Source: an uncultured Bacteroidota bacterium
GTDB taxonomy: Bacteria; Bacteroidota; Bacteroidia; UKL13-3
Assembly (NCBI GenBank): GCA_903910445.1
Contig: CAIVZR010000013.1
Coordinates: forward strand, 1 to 32,032
Direction of reading: 5' to 3'
DNA length: 32,032 bases
The translations under genes were made by a program, and so were the position numbers. The notes beneath the pieces are model-generated. The model worked only from the letters and a program-made list of their open reading frames with translations. It was not told where the DNA came from and searched no databases. The stretch's first letter is position 1, and each line of letters opens with the position of its first letter. Below are positions 16,809 through 24,622 of the stretch, piece after piece.

Positions 16809-17549
16809 TTACAAACGACGACCTAAGAAATTATCACAGGCAATAGCTGCCGCCACCGCCACATTCAACGATTCGGCTTTGCCAATGCGGGGGATGGTGA
16901 TGGGGTGAGTGATAGCGCTCATGATATTGTCGCTTAGCCCTTGACTTTCATTGCCAAAAAGAATCATGGAGTTGGCATCAAAAAGGGTAGCATATATGCT
17001 GAAACCATCGAGTACCATGCCGTATACTAGTTTTTGAGAGAGTCGTATATAAGCTTTCAAGTCGGTATAATGCACTTGAACCCTACAAAAACTGCCCATG
17101 GTGGAGTTGATAACCTTAGGATTATAAACATCCACGGTATCCTCGCTGCAAATGATATGCTTGATACCGTACCAGTCGGCTAGACGTATGATTGTGCCTA
17201 AATTGCCAGGATCTTGTATGTTCTCAAGGCCAATAACAGTAGAGGTTTCGAAATGCGACAAGGCATAGCGTGGCATTTCTGCTACAGCCAGTACTTTATT
17301 AGGACTAATTTGTGTGCTAATTTGTGCCAACTCTTTTTCGTTAACTTCAATTATTTCGATGGGCTTGTCTATTTTTGCATTATTATTGTTTAACCATTCA
17401 GGAAGTGCAAAAAGGAAATTTACAGTAAGATCCGATTGCAGCAGTTCTGAAACATTTTTTTCACCTTCCACAATAAATTGATGCGTACTATTGCGTGCCT
17501 TTTTTTGGTGTAACGACTTTACAAATTTGACCTGAAATTTAGATAACAT
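16809..17549 (-). CDS. SpoU/TrmH-family RNA 2'-O-methyltransferase
   Basis: The enzyme transfers a methyl group from S-adenosylmethionine to a ribose 2'-OH in rRNA or tRNA. The 246 residues split into an N-terminal substrate-binding domain (1-95: KSLHQKKARNSTHQFIVEGE) and a SPOUT knot. Motif 1 is GLENIQDPGNLGTIIRLADW (107-126, N116 and R122), motif 2 is ILFGNESQGLSD (E201), and motif 3 is IPRIGKAESLNVAVAAAIA (N229). All are intact. The length and the 'LSKFQVKFVKSL' opening fit the RlmB-like/YsgA-like group of Bacteroidota, with the exact RNA target unknown. Its ATG is only 2 bp from the ATG of the divergent Omp85-family gene, so its promoter must lie inside that gene. Confidence 0.93.
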   Translation of the reverse strand: MLSKFQVKFVKSLHQKKARNSTHQFIVEGEKNVSELLQSDLTVNFLFALPEWLNNNNAKIDKPIEIIEVNEKELAQISTQISPNKVLAVAEMPRYALSHFETSTVIGLENIQDPGNLGTIIRLADWYGIKHIICSEDTVDVYNPKVINSTMGSFCRVQVHYTDLKAYIRLSQKLVYGMVLDGFSIYATLFDANSMILFGNESQGLSDNIMSAITHPITIPRIGKAESLNVAVAAAIACDNFLGRRL

Positions 17550-17551
17550 AG

Positions 17552-19939
17552 ATGTTTAAAAAATCGCATAAAATTAACATATTACTTGTAATTGTCATAC
17601 TTTTTTATGCGTGCAATACGGCAAGACGCGTCCCTCAAGGGAAAGCGCTACTTCAGGAGAATTATATAAAGGGCGTAAAAGGCGAATTGGCCGATGTCTT
17701 AGAAGGTCAAATCAGGCAACAGCCCAATCGAAAAATCCTCAATTCATTCAAATTTTTTCTCGCCACTTACAATACTTTCGATACAACGTATAAGACCAAT
17801 TGGTTTCGTAGAAAGTTCATTCGTTTGGGTGAAGAACCTGTGATATATGATAGTAGTTTGAATCACTCTTCGGCACAAAATATTGAACAAGCACTTTTTA
17901 ATTTGGGTTATTATGACGCTTCAGTAACTTGGACGGATACCATTGTGGGCAAAAAGCACAATTATGCCAAGGTTACCTATCATGTTATTGAGAATAGTAG
18001 TTATTCAATTTCCAAAGTGGACTTTTATGTGAGTGATAGATATTTGGATAGTATTGTTCAAACTGAATTATCAAATTCATATATCAAAGTTGGGAATGTA
18101 TTTAATAAGTCGGATTTTGATGGGGAGCGTAATCGAATCACGAATCAGATGCGTAACTTAGGATACTACTATTTCAATAAAGAATATATTTATTATGAAC
18201 TCGACTCCCTCATCGATTCACGAACAGTGAAGGTTAAGGTGATCATTGAAAATCCAGCGCAATTCTCTGAACATAAAATTTATCAAATCAGCGATATATT
18301 CTTAGTCATTGATAATCCATTGGAATTTCATAAGCCTGATACTCTTTTCTCTTCATATAAAAATTATTATATCAAACGCAATGGATACAATATATCCAGA
18401 GATATTTTGTTAACCAAGATATTCATTTATAAAGATGAATTGTACCGACAAAAAAACACCGTGGCTACCTACGACCACTTGAACGATTTACAATTATTTA
18501 AATATGTAAATATATTGTACGTGCCTGATACAAGTAAATGGGTACATACCATAATTAACGATCCATATCTTGGCGATTATGAATTTTTTGGAGATACAAC
18601 CAATTCACCTCCTTCGCTCAAATGTTATATAAGCATGTCGCCAATGAGCAAGTATGAGATTGTGTTTGAACCCCAGGGAATTATTTCCGACCTCACCACC
18701 ATTGGTGGAGGCAGGACAACCAACTACGGAGGGGCTTTGAATGTTTTGTTTAGGGATAAGAATATCTTATCAAAAGGAGAAACTTTCCAACTCACTGCCA
18801 ATGGTGCCTTGGCCTATCAGCTTGGAAAGTTCAATGGGAGTAACAAAAGAGAAATTGCCTACAAACAATTTGGTATCGATGCACAACTTAAAATTCCAAA
18901 ATTTGTACTCCCAGGTAATTTTAAATTTATCGATGCTCGAAGCTCAAATACCACCTATAATGCCAATTATAGTTTTGAGTCATTCCCCGAATTTAATCGA
19001 GATATTTTCGGAATTAGTAACCGATATCAAACGACACTCTTAAAATCGTTGATCCTTAATTTTGCTCCATTAGATATAAGTTTTATTCAATCAAGAATTT
19101 TAGATCAGGCATATGAGGCGATTATTAATTCGAATACGCTCACCAAGATTCAGTTTCAGCCTAAGTTTATTGTGAGTTTAAGGGCATTTGCACAATACAA
19201 TAGTAAGGTGATGATAAATAATTCGCCTATGTTTTCAGGCAGGGTAGGGGTAGAATCGTCGGGATTTCTATTGCATCAATTATCACAAAAATTAAATGCT
19301 GAGTACGACACAGCAATCAAAGCATATAAATTATTAGGAGTCCCTTATTCTCAATTTTTGAGAGGAGATGTTGATTTGCGTTATAATTTGAAATTGGGAA
19401 TTCAAAAGAGTTTTGCTTTGCGTTTTTATGCAGGCGTTGCCATTCCTAAGGTCAACTCAGAATTCACGGGTATTCCATTTGAAAAACGTTTCTTTGTTGG
19501 AGGCACCAACGATTTACGTGGATGGCGTATTCGTAAACTAGGACCCGGAAGCTATTATTATACCGATGCTCAAGATTTTTACAGGGCAGGAGATATCAAG
19601 CTAATGCTCAATATGGAGTATCGAACCTTTTTGTATAAAGCATTTAGTGGGGCGGTATTTATGGATGCGGGTAATGTTTGGAATTTAAAACTTGATGCGA
19701 GTAAACCTGGGGCTGAATTCAATCCATATAAATTTTATCGTCAGATTGCTGCCGATTTTGGTTTGGGAATTCGGTACGATTTTGATTTCTTTGTATTGCG
19801 TTTGGATGCTGCGTTTCCTTTATATGACCCACGTGATATTCCTAACGTAGCTGATAAATGGGTTATTCGTCGAATAAATAATTATGACGATTTCCAAAGA
19901 AACATAAACTTTAATATCGCCATTGGATTGCCATTCTAA
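17552..19939 (+). CDS. Omp85/BamA-TamA family outer-membrane assembly protein with lipoprotein-type N-terminus
   Basis: The 795-residue protein starts with a lipoprotein-like signal ending LFYAC (Cys21) and then ARRVPQGKALL, typical of the Bacteroidota tamL-like/BamA-like group. POTRA-type modules at ~60-330 include QNIEQALFNLGYYDASVTW and RNRITNQMRNLGYYYFNKEY. The C-terminal Omp85 barrel contains the lid-lock motif region FFVGGTNDLRGWRIRKLGPG and ends FNIAIGLPF with terminal Phe. It should insert or export proteins across the outer membrane. A lipidated Omp85 is unusual outside this phylum but known in it (TamL). The following gene starts 17 bp before this stop codon, so expression is coupled to the M48-like protein. 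Confidence 0.92.
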   Translation: MFKKSHKINILLVIVILFYACNTARRVPQGKALLQENYIKGVKGELADVLEGQIRQQPNRKILNSFKFFLATYNTFDTTYKTNWFRRKFIRLGEEPVIYDSSLNHSSAQNIEQALFNLGYYDASVTWTDTIVGKKHNYAKVTYHVIENSSYSISKVDFYVSDRYLDSIVQTELSNSYIKVGNVFNKSDFDGERNRITNQMRNLGYYYFNKEYIYYELDSLIDSRTVKVKVIIENPAQFSEHKIYQISDIFLVIDNPLEFHKPDTLFSSYKNYYIKRNGYNISRDILLTKIFIYKDELYRQKNTVATYDHLNDLQLFKYVNILYVPDTSKWVHTIINDPYLGDYEFFGDTTNSPPSLKCYISMSPMSKYEIVFEPQGIISDLTTIGGGRTTNYGGALNVLFRDKNILSKGETFQLTANGALAYQLGKFNGSNKREIAYKQFGIDAQLKIPKFVLPGNFKFIDARSSNTTYNANYSFESFPEFNRDIFGISNRYQTTLLKSLILNFAPLDISFIQSRILDQAYEAIINSNTLTKIQFQPKFIVSLRAFAQYNSKVMINNSPMFSGRVGVESSGFLLHQLSQKLNAEYDTAIKAYKLLGVPYSQFLRGDVDLRYNLKLGIQKSFALRFYAGVAIPKVNSEFTGIPFEKRFFVGGTNDLRGWRIRKLGPGSYYYTDAQDFYRAGDIKLMLNMEYRTFLYKAFSGAVFMDAGNVWNLKLDASKPGAEFNPYKFYRQIAADFGLGIRYDFDFFVLRLDAAFPLYDPRDIPNVADKWVIRRINNYDDFQRNINFNIAIGLPF

Positions 19940-20702
19940 AATATACGCTACATTATTCATTGTGTTGATCTCATTCACACAATGTATGAAGCGAGATGCT
20001 CCAATAAATCGAAACAATCAGGATATCAAAATTGGGAACTTGATTGATGCGAAACTCCAGACAGTGTTCGATTCAACAACCCTCGATTCGGTTCAATATT
20101 TACGCAATTATAAAACTTTAGATTCCTTGCAAAATGAAGTACTCACTAGTATAATCAATGACCCAAATTCATTTAAATGCAAAATTATTTTACTAAACGA
20201 TAGCACCCAGCGCTTATTCTCATCAACCAATGGAACGCTCTATATCAGCTCTGGATTACTTCGAAATTTAGAATCATATAAAGAGCTCCAGGCATTGATT
20301 TTACATCAGTTCAATCATGTTTTGCATCACGATATTTCAGATTTTTTAATTGATAAATATGGAGTCGAAACTTTTAATATGGCCGCATTGGCTCTCGATT
20401 TATACAATTTGAGCGAAATTGAAAATGACGTGCAATATATTGAGTTTAATTTCATGCAAGAGCGTGTTGCTGATGAAGCTTGCGATTCAATCATGAATAT
20501 ATTAAACCATCATGATGCTTTACCGCTTGCCTATTTAAGTTTGGGATTGGGAAGCAAGATTGGTAATCTCAATTTTTTCAAAATGCATTATAATTATATT
20601 GGCAGGGTAAACGAGTTGCTTTACAGAGCAACACATACCTCAGTGTCGAGTGCTTCAGATATTTTAGCATATCATTATTTCTTATCAAATCTACCCAACT
20701 AA
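19923..20702 (+). CDS. M48-like metallopeptidase homologue with HQxxH in place of HExxH
   Basis: The 259-residue product reads from TTG (19923-19925), the only standard start that keeps the hydrophobic signal IYATLFIVLISFTQC (possible lipid Cys21, though Gln before Cys is atypical). The core resembles M48 peptidases: GTLYISSGLLRNLESYKELQ, then LILHQFNHVLHHD, then QERVADEACDSIM. Zinc ligands H128, H132 and E180 are kept, but the catalytic Glu of HExxH is Gln129 (codon CAG, one base from GAG). It is therefore probably a non-proteolytic or greatly impaired relative. It overlaps the Omp85 gene by 17 bp and its TAA overlaps the next gene's ATG (TAATG). E. coli BepA and LoiP are M48 proteins that serve the Bam machinery, so an outer-membrane assembly or sensing role is a reasonable inference. 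Confidence 0.75.
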   Translation: MDCHSKIYATLFIVLISFTQCMKRDAPINRNNQDIKIGNLIDAKLQTVFDSTTLDSVQYLRNYKTLDSLQNEVLTSIINDPNSFKCKIILLNDSTQRLFSSTNGTLYISSGLLRNLESYKELQALILHQFNHVLHHDISDFLIDKYGVETFNMAALALDLYNLSEIENDVQYIEFNFMQERVADEACDSIMNILNHHDALPLAYLSLGLGSKIGNLNFFKMHYNYIGRVNELLYRATHTSVSSASDILAYHYFLSNLPN

Positions 20703-21478
20703 TGAATAATCTAAGAATCACTTTAGTTCAAACTCAGCTAGCCTGGGAAGACGTAAATAAAAATATCCATCGATTAAATAATTTATTGATTGGTGTAGAT
20801 GATACAGATATCATCGTCTTGCCCGAGATGTTTACTACCGGTTTTACTACCAATGCTGCACCATTGGCAAAGGATAGTTATGAGAAGGGAATGATCTTCT
20901 TGCGTAAGATTGCCTTGATAAAAAATGCGGCAGTATGTGGAAGTTTGATTTGCGAAGAAGATGGACATTATTACAATCGTTTTGTATGGATTTCGCCCGC
21001 AGGGGAGCCAATATTCTATGATAAGCGACATTTGTTTACGATGACGAATGAACATGCCTATTTTAACCGAGGTGAGCGGGAGGTGATGATTGAATATAAG
21101 AATTGGAAAATCCGTCCATTGATTTGCTACGATTTACGATTCCCAGTATGGAGTAGGAACAAGAAAAATAACCCTTACGATTTATTAATATATGTTGCCA
21201 ATTGGCCAGAAAAGCGAATTATGCAATGGAATAAATTATTACAGGCACGTGCCATCGAAAATGTATGTTATGTAGCCGGCGTGAATCGTGTAGGAACGGA
21301 TGGGAATGATTTTTTATATAATGGGCAAACGATGATGGTGACTTATAAAGGCGATGCAGAAGTACTTGAAGAAATGAAAGAAGAATTCCGAACTTTTACC
21401 ATTAATAAAGAAGAATTGTTAACATACAGAGACCAGTTCCCTGTTTTGAATGATGCAGATGATTTCTCGATTCTTTAA
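20702..21478 (+). CDS. Nitrilase-superfamily omega-amidase (YafV/Nit2-like)
   Basis: The 258-residue cytoplasmic enzyme has the Glu-Lys-Cys triad of carbon-nitrogen hydrolases: E42 in LPEMFTTGF, K108 in YDKRHLF and C142 in LICYDLRFPVW. The FTTGF and CYDLRFPVW blocks and the length are those of YafV-type omega-amidases, which hydrolyse alpha-ketoglutaramate and alpha-ketosuccinamate to the keto acids and ammonia (metabolite repair after glutamine transamination). A further conserved stretch, YVANWPEKR followed by LLQARAIENVCYVAGVNRVG, supports this. The start codon overlaps the stop of the M48-like gene by one base, implying translational coupling, although no functional link is obvious. Confidence 0.92.
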   Translation: MNNLRITLVQTQLAWEDVNKNIHRLNNLLIGVDDTDIIVLPEMFTTGFTTNAAPLAKDSYEKGMIFLRKIALIKNAAVCGSLICEEDGHYYNRFVWISPAGEPIFYDKRHLFTMTNEHAYFNRGEREVMIEYKNWKIRPLICYDLRFPVWSRNKKNNPYDLLIYVANWPEKRIMQWNKLLQARAIENVCYVAGVNRVGTDGNDFLYNGQTMMVTYKGDAEVLEEMKEEFRTFTINKEELLTYRDQFPVLNDADDFSIL

Positions 21479-21522
21479 TATTATTTCAAACTACGAACAA
21501 AAATTAATTAATTTATTTATAC

Positions 21523-22347
21523 ATGAAATTTTATCCTATCCATCAAGTGATTGCAGCTGGAATTATATTATTAATTTCGGCATGTAATAATTTAAGTACA
21601 ACTAAAACCCAACACAAAGTGTTAATCAAAGAAGAATCTGTAAAATATGTATCGGATAGTGTAACGATGCAAGGCTTTTTGGCCTATGATGAGTCAATCA
21701 AAACAAAACGCCCCATTGTAATTATAATACCTGAATGGTGGGGATTGACTGAATATGCAAAGAGCAGGGCACGTCAACTTGCCGATTTAGGTTATCTCGC
21801 ATTTGCAATGGATATGTATGGCAATGGAGAAACGGCCGATAATCCAAGCCGTGCGGGTGAATTGGCTGGGCCATTCTATAAAAACCCAATGATAGCCAAG
21901 GCTCATTTTGATGCCGCTTTGAATGAAATGAAGAAACATGAATTGGCCGATGTATCGAAAATTGCAGCCATTGGTTATTGCTTTGGTGGTGGCATGGTTT
22001 TAAATATTGCACGCATGGGTGAAGACCTGAATGGTGCCGTAAGTTTTCATGGAAGCTTGATGGGTGTTCCTGCTGATAAGAATACTTTGAAAGCAGATAT
22101 ATTAGTACTTCATGGTGAGGCGGATCAGTTTGTAAAAGCAGAAGAGGTGGCGACTTTCAAACATGAAATGGATTCGATAGGAGCGAAGTACAAATTCGTA
22201 GGATATCCAAATGCTACCCATGCATTTACCAATCCAAATGCTACCGCGATGGGAGAGAAATTTACTATGCCCATTGCGTATAATGCTGAAGCTGATACGG
22301 CATCATGGATAGAGATGAATCAATTTTTCGAGAAGATTTTTAAATAG
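21523..22347 (+). CDS. Dienelactone-hydrolase-family lipoprotein
   Basis: The 274-residue protein begins with a lipoprotein signal ending LLISAC (Cys21), so it should be membrane-anchored outside the cytoplasm. The alpha/beta-hydrolase triad of the DLH family is present: C153 in GYCFGGG, D201 in HGEADQFV and H233 in NATHAFTNP. E71 in IPEWWGL corresponds to the Glu that tunes the Cys nucleophile. Classical DLH opens dienelactones in the cytoplasm; this exported branch has no settled substrate and may act on esters or lactones in the periplasm. It starts 44 bp after the amidase gene and is probably the last gene of the plus-strand operon; a small hairpin overlaps its stop. Confidence 0.9.
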   Translation: MKFYPIHQVIAAGIILLISACNNLSTTKTQHKVLIKEESVKYVSDSVTMQGFLAYDESIKTKRPIVIIIPEWWGLTEYAKSRARQLADLGYLAFAMDMYGNGETADNPSRAGELAGPFYKNPMIAKAHFDAALNEMKKHELADVSKIAAIGYCFGGGMVLNIARMGEDLNGAVSFHGSLMGVPADKNTLKADILVLHGEADQFVKAEEVATFKHEMDSIGAKYKFVGYPNATHAFTNPNATAMGEKFTMPIAYNAEADTASWIEMNQFFEKIFK

Positions 22348-22366
22348 GATTCTTCTATTCTTTTTT
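22343..22366 (+). terminator. Weak hairpin and T-run at the end of the plus-strand operon
   Basis: AATAG (22343-22347) and CTATT (22355-22359) form a short stem followed by C and six T residues. It sits between two convergent genes and overlaps the TAG stop. The stem is short, so termination may be inefficient. Confidence 0.35.
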
Positions 22367-22778
22367 ATTTCTTACGATGTAATAAAACTATATCCTTACC
22401 TGTTTCTCCACTAAAATTAGGTGTGCGTTCTCTATCAAAAAACACTTCCCATTTGAGGGTATCGTTGTTAATGAATACTAGTAGGCTTTTCATTGTATTA
22501 ACTTCTCCTCCATCTTCTTCTTCAATTATTATATCGAAGTGCATCGGTGACTTTGTTGTGTCGACTTGATATTTACATTCAATAGAATCAGTTGGTGATA
22601 ATACAAGTAGCAAGATGCCATTGTTCTTAACGATGATGCTTCCTGTTTCTTGAGCCGTATCAATACTTTCCCAGGTGCCAATAAGCTTCTCAGTGATTTT
22701 TGTTTGAGCAGATGTCTGAATAAAGAAGAGCGAGAATACGATGGCGATTAACTTTGAGAGTTGAGAGAGGTATTTCAT
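22365..22778 (-). CDS. Small secreted protein, lipocalin-like in outline, function unknown
   Basis: The 137 residues begin with a signal peptide (KLIAIVFSLFFIQTSA, likely cleaved before QTKITE). The mature part has KLIGTWESIDTAQETGSIIV followed by alternating beta-strand-like segments and ends GKDIVLLHRKK. The LIGTWE opening and strand pattern recall small lipocalin-like secreted proteins of Bacteroidota, but no motif proves it. It lies 73 bp downstream of the 12-heme cytochrome gene on the same strand and could belong to that transcript. It converges on the hydrolase gene with 17 bp between stop codons. Confidence 0.75.
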   Translation of the reverse strand: MKYLSQLSKLIAIVFSLFFIQTSAQTKITEKLIGTWESIDTAQETGSIIVKNNGILLLVLSPTDSIECKYQVDTTKSPMHFDIIIEEEDGGEVNTMKSLLVFINNDTLKWEVFFDRERTPNFSGETGKDIVLLHRKK

Positions 22779-22851
22779 TGACGAATTTTATTATCAGTGG
22801 TTTTGTGCTTAGAACTTTATGCAAGAAACAAAATTAATTCAATAATTGAAT

Positions 22852-23901
22852 TTAGTCATCATCATTTTCCTTGTCTTTTTTATTCTCTTTTAGGTATTTA
22901 TTAATTTTATTAATATCCTGAGTACCTCCATTACTCCCTTCACCACCATTTCTAATATCGTGTTCGTTGCCGCTTCTATGGCATGAAACACAATTATTCA
23001 AATTCGTAATACCTTCTTCTTGGTGTTCGCTTAGAATCTTGCTTTCAGAATGTTCGTGACAACCATAGCAGGTATACGTTTTAAAATTTTTATTCGTATG
23101 GCAAGTATTGCAAGATGCCGCATGATTACCATCGAGGATAAAGTAACGCGAATGCTCGAAGGTGGCTGGTTTCCATCGATCTTGTGAATGACAAGTTGTG
23201 CATGATTCGTTGCTCATTTGATGCATTCCATCATTCGGTTTTTGATGACAAGCGATACAATTTTTAGCATCTTTCCCTTGAATCATGGCATGATTAAATT
23301 TCACGTTTCCTTTCCAAGCAGTGGTATTATGGCAAGCGCCACATTCGGTAGCAATATTTTGATGCATGGCATTGCTTGGATTTAAATGACAGGCCACGCA
23401 ATTCTTCTGATTGGCAGGCTCAATTTGTTGATGATTGAAACTTGCCGATATCTTCCAGCCTTTAGTTTGATGACAGCCCCCACAATTGGTGCTACTCATT
23501 TGATGTAAACTATTTTCTGGCGGCGCATGGCAGCTCTTGCAATCGTTGGCATTGGAGGTGCTAAGTAGTGTATGCTCAAAATGATTGATATTGGCTTGTA
23601 AGCCGTGGTGGTCGGTATGGCAAGAAGTGCATTTTTGGTCAGCTAGCTGTTGATGAAAGCGTACTTTATTTCGTTGAATAGAATCAATTCCAAGGCTATC
23701 TTTTCCGATATCGGCGATGGCATGACATGAAATACATTTACTATTAGGTATTCCTTTAAATAACTCGTGGCAAGCAGAACATTCTGTATTGACTTTTTGA
23801 TGTGGCTGGATTAGTTCGCCTGGTTGAAACATCCAATGCGGAAACAAATATCCTAAGGATAAGAATCCAATAACAATTATGGAGATAAGTGCCTTTTTCA
23901 T
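22852..23901 (-). CDS. Twelve-heme c-type cytochrome (cytochrome c3/NapC-NirT-like repeats)
   Basis: The 349-residue protein has one N-terminal hydrophobic segment (ISIIVIGFLSLGYLF) serving as signal or anchor, then twelve CxxCH heme-attachment motifs between residues ~41 and ~305: CSACH, CISCH, CTSCH, CKSCH, CGGCH, CVACH, CGACH, CIACH, CTTCH, CNTCH, CYGCH and CVSCH. Recurrent FxH and MHQ elements (NHFEH, FNHQQI, FNHAMI, FEHSRY) supply the distal His ligands expected of bis-His hemes. The tail is acidic/lysine-rich and low in complexity. It should carry electrons in the periplasm. Its ATG overlaps the stop of the membrane cytochrome gene by 4 bp (ATGA), so the two are coupled and probably form a quinol-to-periplasm electron path. 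Confidence 0.93.
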   Translation of the reverse strand: MKKALISIIVIGFLSLGYLFPHWMFQPGELIQPHQKVNTECSACHELFKGIPNSKCISCHAIADIGKDSLGIDSIQRNKVRFHQQLADQKCTSCHTDHHGLQANINHFEHTLLSTSNANDCKSCHAPPENSLHQMSSTNCGGCHQTKGWKISASFNHQQIEPANQKNCVACHLNPSNAMHQNIATECGACHNTTAWKGNVKFNHAMIQGKDAKNCIACHQKPNDGMHQMSNESCTTCHSQDRWKPATFEHSRYFILDGNHAASCNTCHTNKNFKTYTCYGCHEHSESKILSEHQEEGITNLNNCVSCHRSGNEHDIRNGGEGSNGGTQDINKINKYLKENKKDKENDDD

Positions 23902-24470
23902 TTGCTATACATCAATATTGAAACGATATGAATTATAGAAAGAACTGCAAGCATTAATGTGATGGGTAGATGAACCACCCTCCATTGCTTCATTAAATCG
24001 ACTGTTATGGAATCGAAGAATAAAATCTTATCAGCCTCATCGGACATTGCACCTTGGGAGAGTAATAACTGTCGTTTTTCCTTCAATGTTTCACTTGATT
24101 TTTTAAGTAAAAACTTACCAACCAATCCGCTGCCAACGGTGATGAGTAACATGACAATAGCAAGCCATGGTAGGATAGCGTTAAAATGAATTCCAGCGTG
24201 TACTAAGAGCATGATGGAACCAATCCAACTTAGGTATTCATGAAAGAGAAGTAATTGCTTAGGAGAGCCCGAAGTAATCATTTTTCGTTTACGTGCAGAG
24301 TATATAAAGGATATTCCAATTGTTATGGTTCCAATAATCCCTAGGTATCTGCCTAACGATTCCCATTGAAAGTAATGAAGTATATAATCGATTCCAATAG
24401 CAACGATTATCATTAATGCGAACCAAAGAAAAAATGGCCAGACATACTTGGATACCAAAGGTTGTTTCAT
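23898..24470 (-). CDS. Membrane b-type cytochrome-like protein (electron donor to the 12-heme cytochrome)
   Basis: The 190 residues contain about five hydrophobic helices: ~12-32, 42-58, 76-96, 100-120 and 168-188. Paired His residues lie within or at the ends of helices: H77 (FHEYL), H91 and H95 (VHAGIHF), H167 (VVHLPIT) and H181 (IIHIVS). This is the pattern of a diheme cytochrome b561-like or ferric-reductase-like membrane protein. The loop QLLLSQGAMSDEADKILFFD lies between helices 4 and 5. With the coupled 12-heme cytochrome it may oxidise menaquinol and pass electrons outward; that role is inferred from the pairing. I do not recognise a named family. It begins 152 bp after the copper monooxygenase stop. 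Confidence 0.78.
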   Translation of the reverse strand: MKQPLVSKYVWPFFLWFALMIIVAIGIDYILHYFQWESLGRYLGIIGTITIGISFIYSARKRKMITSGSPKQLLLFHEYLSWIGSIMLLVHAGIHFNAILPWLAIVMLLITVGSGLVGKFLLKKSSETLKEKRQLLLSQGAMSDEADKILFFDSITVDLMKQWRVVHLPITLMLAVLSIIHIVSILMYSK

Positions 24471-24622
24471 AATTCCTAATTTCGAAGCAAAGTGTAATTT
24501 TCAGTTTCGAATTTCGGAATTTTATTGAACAATACTTATGATGCTGGTCAGTAAAGGCTTATTTGCAATTAGTATTTCAAGAAAAATTGAATCGAGTAGC
24601 GCAAGGGTTGAATGATGGTACA

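Noticed and set aside
22829-22836. TAATTTTG on the minus strand before the small secreted protein gene.
   Set aside because: It lacks a -33 TTG at suitable distance; the gene may simply be read through from the cytochrome genes.
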